This document shows, in pieces, positions 1 to 6,726 of a stretch of DNA of 64,000 nucleotides. Positions within the stretch are counted from its first letter, which is position 1, and each line of letters begins with the position of its first letter. A program made the translations under genes and the position numbers. Under the pieces are notes generated by a model. It made no database searches. It was not told where the DNA came from and saw only the letters and a program-made list of their open reading frames with translations. Origin of the DNA: Roseateles asaccharophilus (GTDB lineage: Bacteria > Pseudomonadota > Gammaproteobacteria > Burkholderiales > Burkholderiaceae_C); assembly GCF_004362405.1 (NCBI RefSeq), contig NZ_SNXE01000005.1, positions 78,000-141,999 on the forward strand, given 5' to 3'.

Positions 1-1107
1 GTGCCCCGCCCCCAGGCTGGTGCTGCTGAGCTTGTCGGCCAGGTGGCGGATCAGGACGCCGGAGACGCGGGCCATGGCGGCGTCGAGCTGGCGTTCCAAT
101 TCAGCGGCATCGTCGGCGTCGGTGCTTTCGATGTTCATCAACGCATTCAGATCCAACGGCGCTTCCGCCGTTGCAGCTGCGCCTGCTGAGCCATCCCCCG
201 ACCCTGCAGCCGATCCCCCCAGCCGCAGCGGCTCCCCCTCGTGCAGCAGCTCCAGGTCGAAGTTGAATTCGTCAAAGCTGCCGCGTATCACCAGCAGGCG
301 GCCGCCGCCTGCGGCCTGGATCGCTTCGCTCGCTTCCAGTGCGGCCAGTGCGGCGCGGCGGACGATGTCCATGCGCGCGCCCCAGGCGCCGCCCTGGCGC
401 TCCACAAAGGCCGTGAGCTGGTGGTTGAGCGGGCCCTGGCGCGGGTCCAGCTCGCAGCTGGCGCGCAGCCGGGTGCCCAGGCGGAACAGCAGGTTCAGGC
501 TCATCACGCACACGCCCGTGACCACAAAGCCGTCGCCGGCCAGCAGGGCCAGGCCCTCGGGCAGGCCCTGGCTCAGGCCCGGCATCAGCATGGTGGCCAG
601 GCCGGCGCATAGGGACAGGCCCACCATGAAGATGCCGCGGCTGTCCAGCGCGCGGGTGGCGATCATCTCGATGCCTGAGACGATGAGGTAGGCCGCGGCA
701 TAGAGCGAGATGGCGCCCAGCACCGCCTGCGGGATCAGCGTGAGCGCCATGGTCAGCAGCGGGCTCAGGGCCACCAGCAGCAGCAGGGCGGCGCAGGCCA
801 GGCCGATGTAGCGGCTGCTGGAGCCGGTGGCATGCACCAGCGCGATATTGGCCGAGCTGGGCGCGGTGGGAAAGCTGCCGAACAGGCCGCTCAAGAAGTC
901 GCTCGCGCCGTTGGCGCGGATGCCGCGCCCCACCATCAGCATATCGGCGCGGCGCCAGTCGGTGTTGTCGGTCTTGTCCATCACGATCAGGCAGCCGATG
1001 TTGTCCAGCTGGTTGAGCGTGGCGATCAGCACGATGGCAAAGATGATCTCGGGGCCCAGATTGAAGCTGGGCGCAATCGGCTGGGGCAGGGCCAGCCAGG
1101 GGGCGCC
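1..1107 (-). pseudogene. Truncated second copy of the NCS2 permease/ATPase gene
   Basis: Bases 2-1107 match 2831-3936 (offset 2829) with one visible difference, T at 963 against C at 3792, which changes an Ala codon to Thr. The match ends abruptly after GGGCGCC at 1101-1107, inside the permease domain near residue 240. The fragment therefore lacks the N-terminal half and any start signal. The reading frame is open across the fragment and runs off the left edge, so the fate of the last ten codons is unknown. Near-identity implies a very recent duplication. An assembly artefact at a repeat is the main alternative. Confidence 0.9.
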
Positions 1108-1167
1108 AAAGGCGCCCTGGCCGGCAGGTTCAGCGTTGCAACCTGCCGTTCGCCATGGCTGCACGCG

Positions 1168-1623
1168 CTACTTGACGTGCATAACGCCGTCCCCGAAGGG
1201 GTGGTCGATCACCATGCGCCAGCTGCCATCGGGCTGACGCTTGAGAACCGCGACAGAAAGAGAGCTCATTTTGTTGCCATCAGGACCTGGGGCCGTCCAC
1301 TTCATGAGGTGCAGCGCATTGTCGCCAGAGACGACAACGTCATGGGCACCGTAAGTAAATGGGACCCCCGCCTTGATGAACTCCGCGAACATGTTTCGCA
1401 GCGTCGCGTCGCCGGTCATGGGCTTGCCTGGTTCACCGACCACTACGGCACCCGACGCGTAGGTCGACATGATGGAGTTGATATCTCCAGCGGCAAACGC
1501 TGAAGTCATACGGTCAATCGTGGCAATTACTTTGGTCTTGTCATCCATCTTCATCTCCTGGGCATGGCTGGTGGTTGCGCTGGCAATGCCGACAGCGAAG
1601 GCTAGTGTTCTCAAACGGGGCAT
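1168..1623 (-). CDS. Secreted SnoaL/DUF4440-like protein
   Basis: A 151-residue protein with a signal peptide (hydrophobic stretch about residues 6-20, likely cleavage after SHA near residue 21). It is followed by an NTF2-like fold typical of SnoaL/DUF4440 proteins: an N-terminal helix with the pattern FAAGDINSIMSTYA and a C-terminal strand containing WRMVIDHPF. Members of this superfamily are small cone-shaped enzymes or binding proteins, and the substrate cannot be read from the sequence. It is divergent from the WYL regulator at 1702 with 78 bp between them, so the pair is probably a regulator and its target. Base composition is visibly less GC-rich than the neighbours, suggesting transfer. 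Confidence 0.8.
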   Translation of the reverse strand: MPRLRTLAFAVGIASATTSHAQEMKMDDKTKVIATIDRMTSAFAAGDINSIMSTYASGAVVVGEPGKPMTGDATLRNMFAEFIKAGVPFTYGAHDVVVSGDNALHLMKWTAPGPDGNKMSSLSVAVLKRQPDGSWRMVIDHPFGDGVMHVK

Positions 1624-1639
1624 TTACGTTCCTTTGGTC

Positions 1640-1695
1640 GTCGATTTGTCGACGCCCGAATGCTAGGATTTGCCCCTGACAGAAAATGGCAGGGG
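1640..1695. promoter_or_regulatory. Candidate operators in the divergent SnoaL/WYL promoter region
   Basis: Two inverted repeats lie between the divergent genes. One is GTCGA-TTTG-TCGAC at 1640-1653. The other is CCCCTG...CAGGGG at 1673-1695, in which the arms extend to 8 of 9 bases. They are reasonable sites for the adjacent HTH regulator, but no binding consensus is known for it and no clear -35/-10 pair was identified. Confidence 0.4.
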
Positions 1696-1701
1696 TAGTG
1701 C

Positions 1702-2442
1702 TTGCGGTTGTTTCGACTCTTTCGTCTGCTTGACGAATTCCGGCTGCGACACACGCCTGTGACGGCCCAAGAGCTTTCCGAGGACCTGGGCGTGTCCCTG
1801 CGTACGCTTTACCGAGACATTGCCGACCTGCAAGCGATGGGAGCACCCATTCGCGGTGAGGGCGGCGTCGGCTACGTTATGGAGCCTGGGTATTTCCTGC
1901 CTTCGCTTCGATTCGACGCGGATGAACTGGAGGCTATTGCGCTGGGCGTTCGCCTCGTTGTCTCACGAGGAGATCCGAAGCTCGCGGAGGCTGCTGTACG
2001 TGCCTCAGCGAAGATTGCTTCCACAGTTAATGAAGGTGCGCGTCGAGCGTTCCTCGTAAGTCCGGTCGAATCCGGACCGTCCGCCTTAGGGAGAACGCCG
2101 CATCTGGAGACGCTTCGGGATTCAGTGCGGCAGCGCAAGGTGCTGGAGATCGCCTACGAGGCGCTGACGGGGAAGGCGTCGGTCCGACGCGCTCGTCCTC
2201 TTGGCCTAACTGTTTTCGACACGGTTTGGCTTCTTACGATTTGGTGCGAGCGAGCATCGGACTTTCGCCATCTGCGTGTGGATCGGATCCGTTCCATCAA
2301 AGAGACCGGGGCATGTTTCCGCGACGAGGCTGGCAAACGCTTCAGTGACTGCTTAACGCGCGAGGGCAACGCTACCTTCCCACGAGGTGTAATACCCAAT
2401 CGTCCGACGAAACCGAGACTCGACTCGCCAGGGCCGGCCTAG
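1702..2442 (+). CDS. YafY/DeoR-type HTH regulator with WYL domain
   Basis: A 246-residue regulator with an N-terminal winged HTH of the YafY family (residues about 1-58). It contains the typical ELSEDLGVSLRTLYRDIADL recognition region followed by the G.GY wing. A WYL-type sensor domain occupies about residues 130-215. The canonical W-Y-L triad is not intact; VWLLTIWCE occupies that place. Translation most likely starts at TTG 1702, giving the family N-terminus MRLFRLFRLLDEFR. The C-terminal 30 or so residues after FSDCLTREG do not resemble the family and may be read-through into unrelated sequence. It probably controls the divergent SnoaL-like gene and perhaps itself. Confidence 0.82.
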   Translation: MRLFRLFRLLDEFRLRHTPVTAQELSEDLGVSLRTLYRDIADLQAMGAPIRGEGGVGYVMEPGYFLPSLRFDADELEAIALGVRLVVSRGDPKLAEAAVRASAKIASTVNEGARRAFLVSPVESGPSALGRTPHLETLRDSVRQRKVLEIAYEALTGKASVRRARPLGLTVFDTVWLLTIWCERASDFRHLRVDRIRSIKETGACFRDEAGKRFSDCLTREGNATFPRGVIPNRPTKPRLDSPGPA

Positions 2443-2799
2443 CTTGCCGTTGCTGTGCCAAACGGCTGGCCGTAGGCCACGAACAGACGGGGCGAAGCGT
2501 GACCCTTGGAACGGCCCCGACAGTGAGCTCACCTGGCGGCCTCCGAAGGCAAGGCGTGTCAACCACTCGCTGTAGTTCTTCATGCGAAGCTGCCACTTGG
2601 ATGTCGCGATCGCGGGCGACATCATCGAACGGCCGGTCTGAACCTCAACCCAGTCAGTCCGAGCTTGAACAGTCCGACGCCTGGATGACCGGAATGTGCG
2701 GAGCGGGTCGAGGGTCAGGTCTTGAACCTAAGGGTCAGGTCTTGAACCTAAAGTGCCCCGCGCTGAACAGCGCCTTGCCTCTAAGGTCCCGATGAATCG
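2443..2799. other. Gene-free spacer with remnants and a tandem repeat
   Basis: No convincing gene. Short open frames on both strands have no recognisable domain and no ribosome binding site. The stretch holds the tandem repeat at 2711-2750 and the octamer TGCCCCGC at 2754-2761. That octamer recurs at 2831-2838, inside the 3' end of the permease, and at position 2 of the window. This suggests a junction formed by microhomology. It is probably debris of a mobile element. Confidence 0.5.
2711..2750 (+). repeat. Perfect 20-bp tandem direct repeat
   Basis: AGGGTCAGGTCTTGAACCTA occurs twice back to back (2711-2730 and 2731-2750). Its core GGGTCAGGTCTTG recurs in another intergenic region at 41524-41536. 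From memory, similar GGGTCAGGTCTTG strings accompany REP-associated tyrosine transposases in proteobacteria. No transposase is present here, so that link is inference. Confidence 0.75.
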
Positions 2800-4659
2800 T
2801 CAATGATCAAAATGCAACCTCAACACCGCCTGCCCCGCCCCCAGGCTGGTGCTGCTGAGCTTGTCGGCCAGGTGGCGGATCAGGACGCCGGAGACGCGGG
2901 CCATGGCGGCGTCGAGCTGGCGTTCCAATTCAGCGGCATCGTCGGCGTCGGTGCTTTCGATGTTCATCAACGCATTCAGATCCAACGGCGCTTCCGCCGT
3001 TGCAGCTGCGCCTGCTGAGCCATCCCCCGACCCTGCAGCCGATCCCCCCAGCCGCAGCGGCTCCCCCTCGTGCAGCAGCTCCAGGTCGAAGTTGAATTCG
3101 TCAAAGCTGCCGCGTATCACCAGCAGGCGGCCGCCGCCTGCGGCCTGGATCGCTTCGCTCGCTTCCAGTGCGGCCAGTGCGGCGCGGCGGACGATGTCCA
3201 TGCGCGCGCCCCAGGCGCCGCCCTGGCGCTCCACAAAGGCCGTGAGCTGGTGGTTGAGCGGGCCCTGGCGCGGGTCCAGCTCGCAGCTGGCGCGCAGCCG
3301 GGTGCCCAGGCGGAACAGCAGGTTCAGGCTCATCACGCACACGCCCGTGACCACAAAGCCGTCGCCGGCCAGCAGGGCCAGGCCCTCGGGCAGGCCCTGG
3401 CTCAGGCCCGGCATCAGCATGGTGGCCAGGCCGGCGCATAGGGACAGGCCCACCATGAAGATGCCGCGGCTGTCCAGCGCGCGGGTGGCGATCATCTCGA
3501 TGCCTGAGACGATGAGGTAGGCCGCGGCATAGAGCGAGATGGCGCCCAGCACCGCCTGCGGGATCAGCGTGAGCGCCATGGTCAGCAGCGGGCTCAGGGC
3601 CACCAGCAGCAGCAGGGCGGCGCAGGCCAGGCCGATGTAGCGGCTGCTGGAGCCGGTGGCATGCACCAGCGCGATATTGGCCGAGCTGGGCGCGGTGGGA
3701 AAGCTGCCGAACAGGCCGCTCAAGAAGTCGCTCGCGCCGTTGGCGCGGATGCCGCGCCCCACCATCAGCATATCGGCGCGGCGCCAGTCGGCGTTGTCGG
3801 TCTTGTCCATCACGATCAGGCAGCCGATGTTGTCCAGCTGGTTGAGCGTGGCGATCAGCACGATGGCAAAGATGATCTCGGGGCCCAGATTGAAGCTGGG
3901 CGCAATCGGCTGGGGCAGGGCCAGCCAGGGGGCGCCCTGCAGCCACTCCAGGCCCAGCAGGCGGTCGCTGAGCGCGGCGATGAGCAAGCCCGTGAGCAGG
4001 CCGGCTAGCACGCCCAGCAGCTTGAAGCGCCGCCCGCCCCAGACCGAGAAGATCACGATGCTGGCCAGGGTGGCGCCGGCGATGAGGGTGCTCACGCCGT
4101 CGATCTGCAGCCCGCCTGCCGGCGCGGCCGCGTCCTGCACGCCCAGGGCATTGCGCATGGCCGGCTCCACCAGACCCAGGCCGCCCATGCAGACCACGGT
4201 GCCCACCACGGTGGGCGGGAAGAGGGCGCGCAGATGGCGCATCAGCGGGCCCACGCAGAGCGTGACGCCGGCGGCGATGAGGCTCACCTGCACCAGGGAG
4301 CCCAGGCCGTAGCTGGCGATGGCCGCCGCGGCCACGGTGATCATCATGGGGTCGGGCTGGAAGACCAGCAGGCTGCCGCTGCCCCAGCGCCCGCCCCAGG
4401 CCTGCAGGGCCGTGCCCATGGCCATGCCCAGCAGGGTCATGGCGACGATGGAGTGGGTCTGCGGCAGGCTCAGGCCGGCGATCTTGGCGGCGGCCAGCAC
4501 ATGGGCGATCAGGGCCAGCACCGTGGCCGCATGTTGCAGGGCCAGCAGGCTCAGGGCGCCGGGCGGCGGGCATTCGTCGGCCGCGTAGATCAGCTCGAAG
4601 GGTCGGCGCACCGGCTTGGAGGGCGGCAGCCAGCGGCCCAGGGTCTGGAGCAGGTTCAT
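2800..4659 (-). CDS. NCS2-family permease fused to a degenerate RsbW-like ATPase domain
   Basis: A 619-residue protein. Residues about 25-455 form a uracil/xanthine permease (NCS2) membrane domain. They include the family signature around residues 319-343 (FPTAPSSAN followed by SSSRYIG). At the usual substrate-binding Glu of TM8 this protein has Asp (about 276, in LDNIG). At the TM10 Glu/Gln/Asn position it has Ala (about 327). Residues about 464-619 resemble an RsbW/HATPase fold: a helix AALAALEASEAIQ, the strands LLVIRGSF and FDLELL, and a final strand AVLRLHF. The N-box Asn and the DxG motif are missing. Family NCS2 proteins normally end after the membrane domain. It is the last gene of the partner-switch operon, 4 bp after the Na/Pi-like gene. 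The start at 4659 is chosen because it removes a non-family N-terminus. Confidence 0.85.
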   Translation of the reverse strand: MNLLQTLGRWLPPSKPVRRPFELIYAADECPPPGALSLLALQHAATVLALIAHVLAAAKIAGLSLPQTHSIVAMTLLGMAMGTALQAWGGRWGSGSLLVFQPDPMMITVAAAAIASYGLGSLVQVSLIAAGVTLCVGPLMRHLRALFPPTVVGTVVCMGGLGLVEPAMRNALGVQDAAAPAGGLQIDGVSTLIAGATLASIVIFSVWGGRRFKLLGVLAGLLTGLLIAALSDRLLGLEWLQGAPWLALPQPIAPSFNLGPEIIFAIVLIATLNQLDNIGCLIVMDKTDNADWRRADMLMVGRGIRANGASDFLSGLFGSFPTAPSSANIALVHATGSSSRYIGLACAALLLLVALSPLLTMALTLIPQAVLGAISLYAAAYLIVSGIEMIATRALDSRGIFMVGLSLCAGLATMLMPGLSQGLPEGLALLAGDGFVVTGVCVMSLNLLFRLGTRLRASCELDPRQGPLNHQLTAFVERQGGAWGARMDIVRRAALAALEASEAIQAAGGGRLLVIRGSFDEFNFDLELLHEGEPLRLGGSAAGSGDGSAGAAATAEAPLDLNALMNIESTDADDAAELERQLDAAMARVSGVLIRHLADKLSSTSLGAGQAVLRLHFDH

Positions 4660-4663
4660 GGCA

Positions 4664-6301
4664 TCAGGAGGCAGAGGAGCTGGCGGGCGTGTCCAGCAGC
4701 AGGACATAGCGCCGGGCCAGCCAGACGCAGCGCTCGAACACCGTGGTGGCGCTGAACACGGCCTGGCGCAGGCCGGCCTCCAGCTCGCTGCCCTGCAGGC
4801 GGCGGCGTATGCCGTCCATCAGCTCGGAGCGGTCGTGCGTGAGGCTGCGCAGCAGGGCCAGGTCCTCGGCGTCGGGCAGGGGGCGGCTGGCGGTGTCGGC
4901 CAGGGTTTCGAGCATCAGGTGCAGGCTTTGCACCAGCTGGTCCAGCAGCAGGGCCACGGGGGCGCCGTCGGCCGCCGCGCCGCCGGCCGCCTGCGCGGCC
5001 TGGTGCAGCTCCACCAGCGAGTCCTGCAGCGAGGCCAGCAGGCGGTTGCGGTCGCGCAGCACCATGCAGCGCTCCAGCACATCGCGGCTGCGCTGGCGGT
5101 CCGCCAGCTCCACCAGGAACTGCTCGCAGAGCTGCAGCACCTGGGCCTCGGCGGCCTGGCGCTCGGCGGGGCCCAGGGCGGGGCTGCCCTCGGGGGCGGG
5201 CCGGTCCTGGCGCAGGGTGTCCAGGTAGGCGGGCAGGCAGGCCAGCAGGCGCTGCTGCTCCTTGTCGGCCAGCAGCAGGGCGGTCTCGGCCTCGTCCAGG
5301 GCCTCGTCGTGCACATAGTGCGGCCGGCTCAGGTTCTCCTGCAGCGAGGGCGCGGCCCAGGCCTCCAGCCAGCGCAGGGCGGGGGCCTGCAGCGCCCGGC
5401 TGGCCAGATCGCTGAGCAGCTGCACCACCATGTAGAAGACGGCCAGGCGCGCGGCCAGGCCCAGACCGAAGTGCTGTTCCAGCAGCCGGCCGAAGGGATC
5501 GTCCAGCAGCCAGCGGTTGGCGGCGTAGAAGAGCAGGGTGAGCAGCAGGCCCTGCAGGCGCAGCAAGACCTGGAACAGCACCAGCTGGCGGGCGCTGCCC
5601 TGCAGGCGGCCGGCCAGGCTCCAGGCCGAGGCGGCCGAGCCCAGGCCGGCGCCCATCACCAGCATGGCGCCGCCATTCCAGCCGATCAGGCCGCCGGCGG
5701 CCAGGCTCATGGTGATGACCACCACCGTGGTGGACGACTGTGCGGCCCAGGCCACCGCCGCCCCCATCAGAAAGCTGGGCAGCAGCCACACGCCCAGCTC
5801 GCTGATGTGCAGGCGCAGCCAGGGCTCGGTGCGCAGCAGGGCGGCGCCGCTCTTGATGTAGTCGGTGCCCAGGAAGAGCAGGCCCAGGCCCAGCAGGGCG
5901 CCCACGGCATGGCGCCAGCGGGTGGATTGGTCGATCTGCCGGTAGTAGGCCATGCCGGTCAGGCCCACCAGGCACAGGGCCAGGGCGTGCAGATCGATGG
6001 CGGCCACCAGGGCCAGCAGCGAGGTGCCCAGATTGGCCCAGCGGATGATGGGAAAGGCGCGCTGCCGGTCCATGGCGCCGGCCGTGACCAGGGCCACCAG
6101 CACATGGATGACGGCGTTGACGCTCTGCATCACCGCGCCGGCCAGCAGGCCGAACAGGGCCAGGGAGCCACGCCCGGTGACGGCACGCGCGATCAGCTGG
6201 CGCAGGCGGCGCCCCACCACCTGACGCAGATGGCTGCTGATCAGGCGCACGCCGATGAAGAACAGGCCCAGCCCGGCGAACAGGCTGATGAAGATGCTCA
6301 T
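4664..6301 (-). CDS. Na/Pi-cotransporter-like membrane protein with PhoU-like C-terminal domain
   Basis: A 545-residue inner-membrane protein with two inverted Na_Pi_cotrans repeats (residues about 5-125 and 135-300) and a charged helical tail (about 325-540) of the PhoU-like type found in YjbB/NptA relatives. The second repeat keeps the QSSTT motif at about 188-192. The first has QSVNA at about 59-63 in its place. The usual GANIGTT motifs read WANLGTS and GAGLGSA. Phosphate transport is therefore plausible but altered, and a sensory role is possible. It lies between the STAS gene (22 bp upstream) and the NCS2 fusion (4 bp downstream) on the same strand. Start ATG 6301 gives the expected N-terminus MSIFISLFAGLGLFF. 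Confidence 0.85.
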   Translation of the reverse strand: MSIFISLFAGLGLFFIGVRLISSHLRQVVGRRLRQLIARAVTGRGSLALFGLLAGAVMQSVNAVIHVLVALVTAGAMDRQRAFPIIRWANLGTSLLALVAAIDLHALALCLVGLTGMAYYRQIDQSTRWRHAVGALLGLGLLFLGTDYIKSGAALLRTEPWLRLHISELGVWLLPSFLMGAAVAWAAQSSTTVVVITMSLAAGGLIGWNGGAMLVMGAGLGSAASAWSLAGRLQGSARQLVLFQVLLRLQGLLLTLLFYAANRWLLDDPFGRLLEQHFGLGLAARLAVFYMVVQLLSDLASRALQAPALRWLEAWAAPSLQENLSRPHYVHDEALDEAETALLLADKEQQRLLACLPAYLDTLRQDRPAPEGSPALGPAERQAAEAQVLQLCEQFLVELADRQRSRDVLERCMVLRDRNRLLASLQDSLVELHQAAQAAGGAAADGAPVALLLDQLVQSLHLMLETLADTASRPLPDAEDLALLRSLTHDRSELMDGIRRRLQGSELEAGLRQAVFSATTVFERCVWLARRYVLLLDTPASSSAS

Positions 6302-6323
6302 GAAACCGGGGCGGTGTGGGCGC

Positions 6324-6668
6324 TCAGGCCGCCAGCTGACGCAGACCCTCGGCGCGGTCATTCACGCTGTCGATGATCTTCAAGAAGCCGCTGATCTCGA
6401 ACACCTCGCGCACATGCTGGGGCAGGCCGCACAGCAGCAGGCGGCCCTGGGCCTGCTTGGCGCGCTTGGCCGCCATCAGCACCACGCGCAAGCCGGCGCT
6501 GGAGATGTAGTCCACGGCGGCAAAGTCCATGAGGGCGCGCGCGCCGGGGGTGGCAAACAGGTCTTGCACGGCCTGCTCGAAGGCGCCGGCGGTGGCGCTG
6601 TCGATGCGGCCCTTGAGTTGAACCAGGCGGGCGCCTTGCTCATCGCTGCTGTGGTGTTCGAAGCTCAT
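6324..6668 (-). CDS. STAS-domain anti-sigma factor antagonist (SpoIIAA/RsbV type)
   Basis: A 114-residue single STAS domain. The phosphorylation loop is clear: DYISSAGLRVVL at residues 53-64, with Ser57 in the position phosphorylated in SpoIIAA/RsbV. In that family the unphosphorylated form binds an anti-sigma kinase and a PP2C phosphatase restores it. Both activities are encoded by the gene immediately upstream (58 bp away), so the pair is a complete partner-switching core. No sigma factor gene is nearby. The likely outputs are therefore a distant anti-sigma partner or the ATPase-like tail of the NCS2 fusion two genes downstream. Confidence 0.92.
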   Translation of the reverse strand: MSFEHHSSDEQGARLVQLKGRIDSATAGAFEQAVQDLFATPGARALMDFAAVDYISSAGLRVVLMAAKRAKQAQGRLLLCGLPQHVREVFEISGFLKIIDSVNDRAEGLRQLAA

Positions 6669-6726
6669 GGGGGTGCTGTCTTTCTTCGGTTCGAATGCGG
6701 GAGGAACGCTGGAGGGGGGAGGAGGC

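Noticed and set aside
2353-2625. Overlapping short minus-strand open frames in the spacer
   Set aside because: No domain, no ribosome binding site and poor codon bias. Treated as non-coding debris.
3101-4573. A 490-codon minus-strand frame overlapping the NCS2 gene
   Set aside because: Arg/Pro/Gly-rich frame-shifted reading of the permease. The permease frame has the family motifs.
4616-6376. A 586-codon plus-strand open frame
   Set aside because: Gln/Gly/His-rich antisense of the Na/Pi-like gene. No ribosome binding site or family match.
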